From: an uncultured Flavobacteriaceae bacterium | Lineage (GTDB): Bacteria; Bacteroidota; Bacteroidia; Flavobacteriales; Flavobacteriaceae | Reading direction: 5' to 3' | NCBI GenBank assembly: GCA_937929935.1 | Contig: CALFUL010000014.1 | Coordinates: 62,001-126,000, forward strand | Length of the DNA: 64,000 nucleotides | In this document: piece by piece, positions 54,552-64,000 of the stretch | Numbering within the stretch: the first letter of the stretch is position 1 | Layout: each line of letters begins with the position of its first letter | Program-made: the position numbers and the translations under genes | The notes under the pieces: model-generated | Databases searched by the model: none | Told to the model about the DNA's origin: nothing | Seen by the model: only the letters and a program-made list of their open reading frames with translations

Positions 54552-55802
54552 TTAAGCTACTTTCTTCTTTAAGGTAATTACTGAAATCTCTGGCCAAATT
54601 CCAAAACGGCCAGGGTAACCAATAAACCCAAATCCACGATTCACATTGATGAATTGTCCTTTTTCTTTATAAATACCCGCCCATTGCTTGTATCGCCATT
54701 TGACCGGACTCCATTTAAACCAACCTGGTATTTCAACACCAAACTGCATACCATGGGTATGACCACTTAGGGTTAAATGATAGTGATAGTTATCAGGTAT
54801 TACCTCTTCTTCCCAATGACTGGGGTCATGACTCATTAAAACCTTAAAATCATTTTGATCTACAAGCTTCTTTGCTTTTTGAAGATCACCTGCTTTTTTA
54901 AATCCGCCTTTACCCCAATTTTCAACCCCAACCAAAGCAATGCGTTGACCATCCTTCTCAATAAATCGACTTTCATTCAAGAGCAAATCAAAACCCATTT
55001 CTTTTTGAATATTTATAAGACGTTTTAGATTCTCTTTTTTGAGTATATCATTTTGGGTTTGGTCTTCATGCCACTGCTTGTAATCGCCATAATCATGGTT
55101 TCCTAAAACAGAATATTTACCGTCTTTTGCCTCTAGCCTTGAAAAAATATCAGCATAAGGTTCCATTTCAGTGGCTTCATTATTTACCATGTCACCTGTA
55201 AATAAAAGCATATCACTTTTCTGCTTATTAATTAAATCAATACCATAGGCTACCTTTTTTGCATTATCAAAACTACCGCTATGTACATCTGAAATTTGCG
55301 TGATTTGGTAGCCATCAAAAGCATCAGGCAAGTCATCAAACTCTAACGTATACTTTAAAACTTTATAGTTGTATTTACCTTTATACATTCCGTATAACAA
55401 AGCACCAAAAGGTAAAGCAGCTATACCTAAGGCAATGCTACTAATAAACTTCCGTCGTGAAGGCATAAGGTCAGTCTCGACCACTGCTCTAGAACCAAAT
55501 AATTTATTGACAATGTAAACGCCTATTCTGTAGATATCTTCAAAAAACAATGCAATACTCAACACCATTGCCAATGATAGAAAAGCAAGCACAATACCTG
55601 CTGATACTGCCGTTGAAGTGCGCATGGCACTACCCGGCATATAGGTAGAAATTTTGAATATAAAATATCCAAAAGCAGCTAAAAACAAAGTGATATAAGC
55701 GATATAAACCCATTGATTTTTAAAGATGGTTTTTATGGCTTGAAAACCGTAAAAAGCAAAAACCAAATAAAAAATTGTAATTACTATTACAAATCTAGAC
55801 AT
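54552..55802 (-). CDS. Membrane-anchored metallophosphoesterase
   Basis: A 416-residue protein with four N-terminal helices (about 2-22, 31-51, 65-88, 118-140) and a calcineurin-like phosphoesterase domain (about 165-416). Metal-binding motifs are SDVHSGS, TGDMVNN, LGNHDYGDY, SHDPSHW and SGHTHGMQFG. It resembles the YkuE/YaeI group that hydrolyses phosphodiesters in phospholipid or UDP-sugar metabolism. The substrate is not fixed by sequence. It is alone on the minus strand, 55 nt before cutC's end. Confidence 0.88.
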   Translation of the reverse strand: MSRFVIVITIFYLVFAFYGFQAIKTIFKNQWVYIAYITLFLAAFGYFIFKISTYMPGSAMRTSTAVSAGIVLAFLSLAMVLSIALFFEDIYRIGVYIVNKLFGSRAVVETDLMPSRRKFISSIALGIAALPFGALLYGMYKGKYNYKVLKYTLEFDDLPDAFDGYQITQISDVHSGSFDNAKKVAYGIDLINKQKSDMLLFTGDMVNNEATEMEPYADIFSRLEAKDGKYSVLGNHDYGDYKQWHEDQTQNDILKKENLKRLINIQKEMGFDLLLNESRFIEKDGQRIALVGVENWGKGGFKKAGDLQKAKKLVDQNDFKVLMSHDPSHWEEEVIPDNYHYHLTLSGHTHGMQFGVEIPGWFKWSPVKWRYKQWAGIYKEKGQFINVNRGFGFIGYPGRFGIWPEISVITLKKKVA

Positions 55803-55857
55803 AAGATATTTTTTGTAAAGATATTTTGAAGTTTCAAAGTTGCTAAGAAATTATCTT

Positions 55858-56580
55858 TTATTTCACTTTCTTAACAACTTCTTTCAAAAGGTCAAGATTT
55901 GATTGTGGTATAGCACTATCTGAAAGCATATTTGTACTGATCATACTCAGCTTAGGTTGGTATTTTAATTTTTGATTCATTTTGACGCCTGATAAATGAA
56001 TTGTGTCAAAACCATTTTCTTTAAAGTGATGCACGTTAAAAGCATTTATACCAGAGCCTGGCATAATCGTTAGTTTTTGAGCTTTCTCATTCAACGAAAT
56101 CAGCAACCCTAAACCATTAACTGCTTGTGTTTGTTGACCAGAGGTGAGAAGCGTATCAACACCCATTTGTTCTAATTTTTGAAGTGTATCAAGCGGGTTT
56201 TGAACCCAATCAAAAGCGCGATGAAAAGTAAATTTTAAATTTTTGCCCGTGTTTAATAATGTTTCAGTCAGTTGATAATCAAGCTCAAAATCATGTTGTA
56301 AAACCCCAGAAACCACACCGTCAAACCCTATTTCAGCGCAGAGTTTTATGTTTCTTTTCATGATGTCAAACTCGGCATCTGAATACGTAAAATCGCCAGA
56401 TCGAGGCCGAATCAACACACGAACAGGAATTGAAATTTTAGCTGCAACAGCTTTCATAAGTCCGTAAGAAGGCGTAATGCCACCCACCGCTAGTTCAGAA
56501 CAAAGCTCTATTCTATCAGCCCCAGCTTTTTCAGCATTTACGGCAGATTCTAAAGAATTAGCACAAACTTCTACTCGCAT
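55858..56580 (-). CDS. cutC: CutC family protein
   Basis: A 240-residue TIM barrel. Family motifs are RVEVCANSLESAVNAEKAGADRIELC (cut: GADRIELCSEL), VRVLIRPRSGDF, FHRAFDW and LTSGQQ. CutC was named for copper homeostasis in E. coli, but the link to copper is doubtful and its enzyme activity is not known. The start at 56580 is followed by the conserved N-terminus. It is divergent from the asparaginase gene with 41 nt between. Confidence 0.93.
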   Translation of the reverse strand: MRVEVCANSLESAVNAEKAGADRIELCSELAVGGITPSYGLMKAVAAKISIPVRVLIRPRSGDFTYSDAEFDIMKRNIKLCAEIGFDGVVSGVLQHDFELDYQLTETLLNTGKNLKFTFHRAFDWVQNPLDTLQKLEQMGVDTLLTSGQQTQAVNGLGLLISLNEKAQKLTIMPGSGINAFNVHHFKENGFDTIHLSGVKMNQKLKYQPKLSMISTNMLSDSAIPQSNLDLLKEVVKKVK

Positions 56581-56621
56581 TTTACCTATATTTAGTTCTC
56601 TAAATTAAACAACCATAACCG

Positions 56622-57608
56622 ATGCAAAGAAGAAAATTTCTAAAAAATTCAACAACAGCTGCTGCAGCGGTTATTAGCGTTCCTTTTATCAATTCTTGTC
56701 AAGAAGAAGTAACAATACCAAAAAAATTGGCTAAAACAATCAGACCCATTGCCATTTGTACCTGGAATTTTGAGAATGCAACGGCAAAGGCATGGCAAGT
56801 TTTAAAAGAAGGGGGCAGTTCATTAGATGCCGTACAACAAGGTGCTATGATTGAAGAGGCTGATGTGAACAATCAAACCGTTGGAGTTGGCGGTAGACCA
56901 GATCGTGATGGCAATGTTACTTTAGATGCTTGTATTATGGACAAAGACGGTAATTGTGGCGCAGTTCTGGCTATGCAGAATATTGCTAGTCCAGTTTCAG
57001 TAGCCCGCAAGGTGATGGAAGAAACTCCGCATGTGATGTTGGCAGGAAAAGGCGCTGAAAAATTTGCCTATGAACAAGGTTTTGAGAAAACCAATCTTTT
57101 AACTGAGCAATCAAAAAAAGAATGGCTTGAATGGAAAAAAACGTCACAATATAAACCCATAATTAACATAGAAAACCACGATACCATTGGCATTTTAGCC
57201 ATTGACAAAAAAGGCGATATTTCAGGAGCATGTACCACTAGCGGTATGGGGTATAAATATGCAGGGCGCGTTGGCGATTCGCCAATAATTGGCGCTGGAT
57301 TATTTGTTGACAATGAAATTGGTGCAGCCACGGCAACTGGGGTTGGCGAAGAAGTAGTGCGCACAGTAGGTAGTTTTCTAATTGTTGAATTGATGCGCCA
57401 AGGCAAGTCACCTCAAGAAGCATGTGAAGAGGGCGTCAAAAGAATTATGGCAAAAAACAAAGACCGAACTGATTTTCAAATAGGGTTTATCGCTATAAAT
57501 AAAAATGGCGAGACAGGTGGCTATTGTATTCAACCTGGGTTTACCTATCGCACCTATTCTGAAGAGGGGCATATTGATAATTCTTCAATGAGTTTTTTAA
57601 AGGGATAA
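56622..57608 (+). CDS. Glycosylasparaginase (N4-(beta-N-acetylglucosaminyl)-L-asparaginase)
   Basis: A 328-residue Ntn-hydrolase precursor. It has a Tat signal (RRKFLKNSTTAAAA) with a possible lipobox ending at Cys26 (FINSC). The self-cleavage site is HDTIG, between Asp187 and Thr188; Thr188 becomes the nucleophile. The beta-chain keeps ARPG-like GRVGDSPIIGAGLF and TGVGEE. It removes N-linked glycans from asparagine in glycopeptides, as in Elizabethkingia meningoseptica where the enzyme was first solved. It probably works in the periplasm on imported glycopeptides. Confidence 0.94.
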   Translation: MQRRKFLKNSTTAAAAVISVPFINSCQEEVTIPKKLAKTIRPIAICTWNFENATAKAWQVLKEGGSSLDAVQQGAMIEEADVNNQTVGVGGRPDRDGNVTLDACIMDKDGNCGAVLAMQNIASPVSVARKVMEETPHVMLAGKGAEKFAYEQGFEKTNLLTEQSKKEWLEWKKTSQYKPIINIENHDTIGILAIDKKGDISGACTTSGMGYKYAGRVGDSPIIGAGLFVDNEIGAATATGVGEEVVRTVGSFLIVELMRQGKSPQEACEEGVKRIMAKNKDRTDFQIGFIAINKNGETGGYCIQPGFTYRTYSEEGHIDNSSMSFLKG

Positions 57609-57665
57609 TAAAGTATTTAAAGCAGATAATCTTTGTAGATTTAGCCTCTTAATTTTTTTCCACAA

Positions 57666-60503
57666 ATGGCAGAACAAAAACGACTTTTCTTACTCGATGC
57701 ATTCGCATTAATTTTTAGAGGGTATTACGCTCTTATTAAAAACCCTCGAATCAATTCAAAAGGCATGGATACCTCAGCCATTATGGGGTTTACCAATTCA
57801 CTTTTTGATGTTATAAAGAGAGAAAAACCTGATCATTTAGCGGTGTGCTTTGATAAAGGCGGTAGTGTTGAACGTGCTGAATTATTTCCAGAATACAAGG
57901 CAAATCGTGATGAAACTCCTGATGCCATAAAAATTGCCGTACCCTACATTCAAGAAATTCTGAAAGCCATGCACATACCCGTGGTAGTCAAAGCAGGTTT
58001 TGAGGCTGATGACATTATAGGTACGTTGGCTAAACAAGCTGAAAAAGAAGATTACAAAGTTTTCATGGTAACCCCCGATAAAGATTTCGGGCAGTTAGTT
58101 TCAGAAAATATTTTCATGTACCGCCCTGCAAGAATGGGTAACGGAATTGAAATTTGGGGTATTCCAGAAATACAAAAAAGATTCGGAGTTGAACGCCCCG
58201 AGCAGGTTATTGATTATTTAGGTATGATGGGTGATGCTAGTGACAATATTCCTGGTTTGCCTGGAGTTGGTGATAAAACTGCAAAAAAATTCTTAGAACA
58301 ATTTGGGTCTATTGAAGAACTTTTGGCGAACACCGATCAACTAAAAGGCAAAATGAAAGAGAAAGTTGAAGCCAATGGCGAGCTTGGTTTACTTTCTAAA
58401 AAATTGGCAACTATAAATCTTAATGTTGATGTGACTTTTGATGCCAAAGACTATGAAATGTGCGAGCCTGATACTCATAAAGTTCAGACCATATTTGATG
58501 AACTTGAGTTTCGAAGACTCAAAGATCAGTTTACCAAAATATTCTCAGGCGAAGTAGCCGAAGCACCAAAAGCAACGGCGAACACTCCTGCAGCAAAAGC
58601 AGCACCAAAAGAAGCAGGAGGTGGACAATTTTCTTTGTTTGGAGCAGATCCGTCTCAAGCCGCTGGCACTATAAAAGACATTAATTCAAGAAAAACCATA
58701 GCAGACACTTCACATGTATATCAAAGTGTAGCTCAGGGCATGGCGATGAAATTATTTATTCAGAACCTAATGAAACAATCCTCGGTGTGCTTTGATACTG
58801 AGACCACAGGCTTGAATCCGTTAACGGCTGAATTAGTAGGTATTGCTTTTTCTTGGGAAGCCACTAAAGGGTTTTACATTCCTTTTCCTTCAGATAAAAA
58901 TGAAGCTCAAGCAATCATTGAACAACTGCGTCCGTTTTTTGAATCAGAAGCCATTGAAAAAATTGGTCAGAACTTAAAATATGATATTAAGGTTCTTGAT
59001 AAATATAATATTAAATTAGGCGGAAAATTATTTGACACCATGTTAGCGCATTATCTAATTAACCCAGATATGCGTCATAATATGAATGTACTAGCTGAAA
59101 CCTACCTCAACTACACCCCAATTTCGATTACTGAACTCATTGGTAAAAAAGGAAAAAATCAACTGAGCATGCGTGATGTTCCGTTAGAAAAACAAACAGA
59201 ATACGCGGTTGAAGATGCCGATATAACTTTTCAGCTTGCGCAAAAATTTAGACCAGAATTAGCAGAGGCACAAACTGATGAATTATTCAACACCATTGAA
59301 ATTCCTCTTTTACACGTTCTGGCGGATATGGAATTAGAAGGAATTAATTTGGATGAGAAATTTCTGAATTCACTTTCTGAAGACCTTACAAACGACATTG
59401 CATCTTTAATAGAAAAAATATATGCTGAAGCAGGGGTTGAGTTCAATATTGCTTCGCCCAAACAATTGGGTGAAGTACTTTTTGATAAAATGAAATTGGT
59501 TGACAAACCTAAAAAGACCAAAACAGGTCAATATTCTACGGCTGAAGATGTGCTTTCTTATTTAGCAAAAGACCATGAAATTATTCAAAATGTACTTGAT
59601 TATAGAGGTCTTGCAAAGCTAAAAAGCACCTATGTTGATGCATTGCCATTACAAGTTGAAGAAAGTACGGGTCGCGTGCATACTGATTATATGCAAACTG
59701 TTGCAGCTACAGGAAGACTGAGTAGTAATAATCCTAATTTACAAAATATTCCTATTCGTACTGAGCGCGGGCGTCAAGTTAGAAAAGCATTTGTACCCAG
59801 AGACGAAAATCATACTCTTTTAGCTGCTGATTACTCGCAAATTGAATTGCGCATTATTGCCGCATTAAGTGAAGAAACTACCATGATTGAAGCTTTTAAA
59901 AACGGTGAAGATATTCATGCTTCTACCGCAGCAAAGGTTTTCAATGTACCTATAGAAGAAGTCACTCGTGAGCAACGAAGTAATGCTAAAACAGTAAACT
60001 TTGGAATTATATACGGAGTTTCTGCTTTTGGATTAAGTAATCAAACCGATCTTTCGCGTTCAGAAGCCAAAGAACTTATTGAAACCTATTATAAGACATA
60101 CCCTAAGCTCAGAAACTATATGAGCGAACAAGTAGATTTTGCGCGCGATTATGGCTACGTGCAAACCGTTTTAGGCAGAAGAAGATATCTGAAAAATATT
60201 AATGGTAGCAATGCTATTGTACGTGGTGCCGCAGAACGAAATGCCGTTAACGCACCTATTCAAGGTAGTGCAGCTGATATCATTAAGATTGCAATGATTA
60301 ACATTCACCAAAAACTAGCCGCGGAGAACTACAAATCCAAAATGTTACTACAGGTACATGATGAATTGGTTTTTGATGTTTATAATCCAGAATTAGCTAA
60401 ACTAAAAGTGATGGTGAGATCTGAAATGGAAAATGCTTATAAACTTTCTGTACCATTAGATGTAGAAATGGGTGAAGGTCTCAATTGGTTAGAGGCGCAC
60501 TAA
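57666..60503 (+). CDS. polA: DNA polymerase I
   Basis: A 945-residue polymerase with all three domains. The 5'-nuclease part (1-290) has LLDAFALIFRGYYAL and FEADDIIGTLA. A Pro/Ala-rich linker follows (about 300-350). The 3'-5' exonuclease is likely active: CFDTETTGLNP holds the DxE pair, and NLKYDIKVL and YAVEDADITF the other metal ligands. The polymerase part has DYSQIELRIIAALS, the O-helix RSNAKTVNFGIIYG and QVHDELVFDV. It fills gaps and removes RNA primers. A terminator follows 20 nt after the stop. Confidence 0.97.
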   Translation: MAEQKRLFLLDAFALIFRGYYALIKNPRINSKGMDTSAIMGFTNSLFDVIKREKPDHLAVCFDKGGSVERAELFPEYKANRDETPDAIKIAVPYIQEILKAMHIPVVVKAGFEADDIIGTLAKQAEKEDYKVFMVTPDKDFGQLVSENIFMYRPARMGNGIEIWGIPEIQKRFGVERPEQVIDYLGMMGDASDNIPGLPGVGDKTAKKFLEQFGSIEELLANTDQLKGKMKEKVEANGELGLLSKKLATINLNVDVTFDAKDYEMCEPDTHKVQTIFDELEFRRLKDQFTKIFSGEVAEAPKATANTPAAKAAPKEAGGGQFSLFGADPSQAAGTIKDINSRKTIADTSHVYQSVAQGMAMKLFIQNLMKQSSVCFDTETTGLNPLTAELVGIAFSWEATKGFYIPFPSDKNEAQAIIEQLRPFFESEAIEKIGQNLKYDIKVLDKYNIKLGGKLFDTMLAHYLINPDMRHNMNVLAETYLNYTPISITELIGKKGKNQLSMRDVPLEKQTEYAVEDADITFQLAQKFRPELAEAQTDELFNTIEIPLLHVLADMELEGINLDEKFLNSLSEDLTNDIASLIEKIYAEAGVEFNIASPKQLGEVLFDKMKLVDKPKKTKTGQYSTAEDVLSYLAKDHEIIQNVLDYRGLAKLKSTYVDALPLQVEESTGRVHTDYMQTVAATGRLSSNNPNLQNIPIRTERGRQVRKAFVPRDENHTLLAADYSQIELRIIAALSEETTMIEAFKNGEDIHASTAAKVFNVPIEEVTREQRSNAKTVNFGIIYGVSAFGLSNQTDLSRSEAKELIETYYKTYPKLRNYMSEQVDFARDYGYVQTVLGRRRYLKNINGSNAIVRGAAERNAVNAPIQGSAADIIKIAMINIHQKLAAENYKSKMLLQVHDELVFDVYNPELAKLKVMVRSEMENAYKLSVPLDVEMGEGLNWLEAH

Positions 60504-60523
60504 TAACCCTAATTTGATATCAT

Positions 60524-60553
60524 AAAAAAAAGACGACATAAATGTCGTCTTTT
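60524..60553. terminator. Bidirectional terminator after polA
   Basis: A 12-bp perfect inverted repeat (AAAAGACGACAT / ATGTCGTCTTTT) with a 2-nt centre lies 21 nt after polA and 24 nt from the end of the converging lipoprotein gene. A- and T-runs at both ends. Confidence 0.9.
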
Positions 60554-60576
60554 AGTTTTGGTAGTTTGATTACTTC

Positions 60577-61086
60577 TTAGTGATTATCAAGCTCTCTGAT
60601 AAATGTTAATTTACCTGAAACTTTGACACCGTTGATAAGCATATTATTAACAGTAGTAACAAGTTTTGAATCATTTACTAATTCGGCTTCCATCTCCATT
60701 ATTTCTCCATCTTCAAATTCCAGAACTAGTTTATCGTAGTCAAACTTGTATTGCCCATATTTGTTATCATAATCTGAAGCACAATGCACATGAACATCTC
60801 TATTTTCTTCAAAAGTAGGTTCCAAGAAGCGCATACCATCAGTATATCTAATATTTCGATCTTCTCTGAAATCAAATTCAATTGGGTCACACCCAATTTC
60901 TACTAACTTTAAAATAGATTCTTTAGCCAATATTGACTCGTTAACTGGGCTCTCAGCACTAGGCTCAAACTCCCATATATGCCAGTGTCCTTTAAGTGAT
61001 GCTATTGCTTCGTCATCAATCACTTCTTTATCGCATGAGGTCATAATTAATAAGCCTGCAAGTACTAACATTTTTGTAAGTTTCAT
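60577..61086 (-). CDS. Lipocalin-like lipoprotein
   Basis: A 169-residue protein with a lipoprotein signal (LAGLLIMTSC, lipid cysteine at 18). The mature part begins LKGHWHIWEFEPS, a typical first strand of small lipocalin-like domains in Bacteroidota, with two internal cysteines (VEIGCDPIEF and VHVHCASDY) that could form a disulfide. It ends with SGKLTFIREL. The role is unknown. It resembles the next gene (61268-61756) in signal, first strand, both cysteine positions and last strand, so the two are diverged tandem paralogues. Confidence 0.78.
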   Translation of the reverse strand: MKLTKMLVLAGLLIMTSCDKEVIDDEAIASLKGHWHIWEFEPSAESPVNESILAKESILKLVEIGCDPIEFDFREDRNIRYTDGMRFLEPTFEENRDVHVHCASDYDNKYGQYKFDYDKLVLEFEDGEIMEMEAELVNDSKLVTTVNNMLINGVKVSGKLTFIRELDNH

Positions 61087-61267
61087 AATCTGTTAATTTT
61101 ATTGAAGGCGCAATATAGACTCAAGATTTTGTGACTCAAAAATTCTCCGATATCTGATTTTAATTTTCGATAAAAAGGAGCTCGATGCAGAAAAATCCGA
61201 TAAGCTGCACTGTATAAGCAGTTAAGCTAACTGATTATATAAAACAATAATGGCAGAAAATAGGTAG

Positions 61268-61756
61268 TTATTTTTTCATGAAGACCAGTTGACCTTCACT
61301 TAATAAATCAGAAAAATCTAGATCAGCAGCATCAATAAATAATAGATCGCCCTCTATAGTTGCATTTACCGAAACTTCTTCTTCATTCTCATCAAGAATC
61401 ACCAACACTTCGCCATCATAAGTATATGAGCTTAATGTAATTTCTGATTGTGTAGGACATGTTATTTCGAAAGAAGCCGTATCAATACTCTCTAGAAGAA
61501 AACTTGTTGAATCATCAATTTCAACTGACAAATCATTAGTAAAGGTAAGTGAGAGTACTTCACAATCAATTCCGTTTAATAAACTTAAGATTTGAGCGCC
61601 AAATAGTACGCCATCACTGGCTGAAGATTCATCTACTTGTAGTTCAGTAACAACCCAAGTTCCTTCAATGTTAGTTGTATCCTTTTGATCATTACTCTTA
61701 TCCGTAGAACAAGAAATTAAAAAGGTAATTATTAAAATTGTAAAAAGGCCTCTCAT
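61268..61756 (-). CDS. Lipocalin-like lipoprotein (second copy)
   Basis: A 162-residue protein with a lipoprotein signal (IITFLISC, lipid cysteine at 16). The mature part has IEGTWVVTELQVD, then two cysteines (NGIDCEVLSL and FEITCPTQS) at the same relative places as in the neighbouring paralogue, and ends in EGQLVFMKK. It is acidic and Ser/Thr-rich. The function is unknown; a surface or periplasmic lipid-anchored ligand-binding role is possible. The spacer to the first copy (181 nt) has no clear terminator. Confidence 0.75.
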   Translation of the reverse strand: MRGLFTILIITFLISCSTDKSNDQKDTTNIEGTWVVTELQVDESSASDGVLFGAQILSLLNGIDCEVLSLTFTNDLSVEIDDSTSFLLESIDTASFEITCPTQSEITLSSYTYDGEVLVILDENEEEVSVNATIEGDLLFIDAADLDFSDLLSEGQLVFMKK

Positions 61757-62100
61757 AATACTATGCTTAATAAATCATTAACCTAACGAAAAGGTAAAAG
61801 ATATATTTTACGATAAATCACGCAAGTATAAGCATTAAAATTAAAAATCATCAAACTTCAAATAATTTAGCAGCTTTTCAAATTGCAATTAAAAGGCTTT
61901 TTCTAAGACCATAAATGACAATAATCTAAATTGTACTACTTAATTTTTAAAAAAAATTAATTCAAAACATCAATGGCTGATTTGTAAAAATTCGATAAAT
62001 ATTCCAGTTCCGAAGTTGATTAGTGGCATTTATGTAGTTCAAATAAATTCTGAAAATCAAAAAATACAAACCAAACTTTATAATACAGACACTTTTTTAG
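61757..62100. other. 344-nt AT-rich intergenic region
   Basis: No open frame of note. On the minus strand TTTG (61855-61852), 21 nt and TATACTTG (61830-61823) form a possible promoter for the lipoprotein gene starting at 61756, with one mismatch in the -7 box. No strong terminator for the DUF5916 gene (ending at 62101) was found. Confidence 0.4.
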
Positions 62101-64000
62101 CTACAATACAAAGCGATAAGTAGCCTTAATTAAAAACGTATTATTCATTTTTTGATTGAGTATTTGACCGCCCAAACTTCTACCTAATGAATCCATAGGG
62201 TTTCCGAAGCCATTTACTTCCTGCGACCAAACTAAAAAGATTTCTGAACCTGGTATATATTCCCAACGAGCAACAAGGTTTGAGCGAAACTGAACAAATG
62301 CAAAATCGGGGTCATCGATCTCATAATCTGTAATTCCATCCACATTTTCATCAATCAAATACGTGCCTAAATTATCTATTCTTGAAATCTGATTCGTATT
62401 GTAAAGAGATACCCGGTCATTTATATTTTTAGCAATCGGGTCATTTACAAAATTAAAATCTGTATATGTCCCTTTCGCAATAAATGGTTGACCATAAAAC
62501 TGTATCGATAAATTTGGATTTATACTATAATTAAATCTAATAGATGTACTTAATGTAGTTTGATCAATATTAGCAGTAATATATCTTGGAGTACCATTAA
62601 AACTTAGTTCGTCAACATATTGTGTTTTATTCGGATTCTCTTCAAACTCAAACTCTGCAGATAAACTAAACGCATCAAAAGGTTGATAATTTAATCTTAA
62701 CACATATCGAGCGAGCGAAAAATTATCTTGTGCTGCCTGACTGTTTATGTAACCAAGAACAGCATTAAATTTTTTCCTTCTATCTGAGCCTGTAAATACA
62801 AAAAAGAAATTCTCATCAGACCATCGCCAGCGCGGACCACCTCTTAAGACCGTATTGGAGTAAATTCTGGGTTTATGTGCACCACCGGCTTCTGTCCACC
62901 AATTATTTTTATAATTAATAAAACCTCCTATTTGATATTGAATTCTATTATAGTTTCCGTCAAAGTCATAGGTGCTAGTTTGCTCTAAATTTATTTGAGC
63001 CCTTCTATAAAGGTTTGTAGGTTTTAGAAATAATCTTTCTACTTCAGCATATTGTTTAATTTCATCGGCTTGACGAAGAAACCCTACATCATTTAATTCT
63101 AATTCTGGAGAGCGCCATATCATACCGCCATTATAACGCCAATTACCACCACCTGCTTTTCCAATTTCTATTTTACCACCAGTACCTGTCAATGATGTTC
63201 GCGTTAGATCAACATCAACATGACCAGCGTCTACTCGCTGAAATAAATGGGTTAAACTTTGTTGGGTAGCGGTAATTGCCTCTGCACTACCTTCAACATG
63301 ACTGGTAACCATATTTCCTTCTACATAATAATTACGATCCTTCCAGTTATGCTTAAAATCAATTCCACCTGTATAGGCCGCTTTTCTCAAGAACTGAATA
63401 GTAACTGGTAGATTTCTGTTGGTCGCTGTAAATATTCCTCCTATAAAGGTATTACGTTCATTAAAATCTTTCTGCACCCTACCAACCAAGTAATTCGTCA
63501 ATGGCTCGACTTGTTCTTTTCTTCGACTTCCGTCAGGAGCTTCAATTTCAGCAAACATCTTTCCGGTAACACTTTCTAGTAATCCTATAGACCAGCCGTT
63601 TTTAGTTTTTCCAGAGAATTTTGCAGCGCCTAAAATTGTCGAATTGACAGGATTGTCAGAATAAGCAACATTAGTCGCACTTACTGAAACTTGTGGACTA
63701 CGCCCTATACGTCTGCTATAAAAGACATTGTCATTACGATCGGCAAATTCATAATCGAAAATATTTTTATTCTCCACAAAAAATGGCCGCTGCTCTTCAA
63801 AGAAGATTTGAAACCCATCTAAAGCTATCGCTCCAGGATCGGCTTCTACTTGGCCAAAATCAGGGTTTACTGTTAAATCTAAAGTAAGATCATTTGTAAT
63901 TCCGATTTTAGCATCTAACCCACCATTAAAAATATAATCACTTCCATCACGAAAAGGGTTTCCATCTTCCTTAGGATACCTGTCGAATTGATTTACCATG
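62101..64000 (-). CDS. DUF5916 outer-membrane protein (partial, C-terminal part)
   Basis: The frame is open to the right window edge and gives about 633 residues, including the C-terminus. The visible part starts within a conserved block (GGLDAKIGITNDLTLDLTVN, cut; then FGQVEADPG and FFEEQRPFFVENKNIFDY) that defines the DUF5916 family. The rest is a series of aromatic beta-strands ending in IKATYRFVL, an outer-membrane barrel C-terminus. Full members have a signal peptide and a CBM9-like domain before this block, so the ATG at 63999 is most likely internal. The role is unknown; members are often near sugar-use or lipoprotein genes. Confidence 0.87.
   Translation of the reverse strand, partial: MVNQFDRYPKEDGNPFRDGSDYIFNGGLDAKIGITNDLTLDLTVNPDFGQVEADPGAIALDGFQIFFEEQRPFFVENKNIFDYEFADRNDNVFYSRRIGRSPQVSVSATNVAYSDNPVNSTILGAAKFSGKTKNGWSIGLLESVTGKMFAEIEAPDGSRRKEQVEPLTNYLVGRVQKDFNERNTFIGGIFTATNRNLPVTIQFLRKAAYTGGIDFKHNWKDRNYYVEGNMVTSHVEGSAEAITATQQSLTHLFQRVDAGHVDVDLTRTSLTGTGGKIEIGKAGGGNWRYNGGMIWRSPELELNDVGFLRQADEIKQYAEVERLFLKPTNLYRRAQINLEQTSTYDFDGNYNRIQYQIGGFINYKNNWWTEAGGAHKPRIYSNTVLRGGPRWRWSDENFFFVFTGSDRRKKFNAVLGYINSQAAQDNFSLARYVLRLNYQPFDAFSLSAEFEFEENPNKTQYVDELSFNGTPRYITANIDQTTLSTSIRFNYSINPNLSIQFYGQPFIAKGTYTDFNFVNDPIAKNINDRVSLYNTNQISRIDNLGTYLIDENVDGITDYEIDDPDFAFVQFRSNLVARWEYIPGSEIFLVWSQEVNGFGNPMDSLGRSLGGQILNQKMNNTFLIKATYRFVL

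Noticed and set aside
1..64000. Mobile element, prophage, CRISPR array or defence island
   Set aside because: No transposase, integrase, phage structural gene, cas gene or regularly spaced repeats were found; gene content is typical core chromosome.

Overview
The window looks like ordinary chromosome of a member of the Flavobacteriaceae (phylum Bacteroidota), probably marine or aquatic. The evidence is: the T9SS/gliding protein SprA; an alternative complex III (act) operon fused to cytochrome c oxidase genes; a DUF2723 protein; GIN-domain and lipocalin-like lipoproteins; AT-rich sequence; and promoters of the Bacteroidota type (TTTG, about 19 nt, TAnnTTTG). No plasmid, phage, transposon, CRISPR array or defence island was seen. 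Both window edges cut a gene: an FtsX/MacB-like permease at the left and a DUF5916 outer-membrane protein at the right.

Layout. 1-6.1 kb (minus strand) is a terminal-oxidase assembly and subunit cluster: ctaB, two different subunit III genes, subunit IV, a cysteine-less SCO-like protein, SCO1/SenC, a DUF420 (CtaM/YozB-like) protein and a small CxxC membrane protein. 6.2-7.1 kb is a secreted metallo-beta-lactamase-fold hydrolase. 7.2-19 kb (minus) is tonB, vanZ, gcvH, sprA (2416 codons), ruvA and maeB. 19.2-22.3 kb is a sucrose module (MFS carrier and sucrose phosphorylase). 22.5-31 kb holds queG, a NatAB-type ABC exporter, a P450 coupled to ruvB, a large acyl-CoA dehydrogenase/oxidase and a GIN-domain protein. 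31.2-42.9 kb (minus) is one long respiratory operon, actA-B-C-D-E-F followed by oxidase subunits II and I, ended by a strong terminator. 43-48 kb has a SPOR protein and the rimP-nusA-infB operon. 48.3-64 kb is mixed housekeeping: a Na+/H+ antiporter, a DinB-like protein, tRNA-Gln, a DUF2723 membrane protein, a thioredoxin-like protein, a phosphoesterase, CutC, glycosylasparaginase, polA, two lipocalin-like lipoproteins and the DUF5916 barrel.

How the parts work together. The two respiratory loci, about 25 kb apart, together encode a menaquinol-to-oxygen chain. ActABCDEF oxidises quinol and passes electrons through c-haems to the CuA site of subunit II and then to subunit I. The left-hand cluster supplies subunits III and IV, haem O synthase and copper-insertion factors. 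Heme A synthase is not in the window.

I found no clearly new stand-alone system. The points most worth a second look are: an NuoE-type helix-hairpin-helix tail fused to ActC; a sixth haem domain on ActA; a subunit III with an insertion of about 110 residues that is probably periplasmic; SCO-like and thioredoxin-like proteins that lack their cysteines; and a terminator-like hairpin between the promoter and start codon of the rimP-nusA-infB operon, which could be an attenuator.
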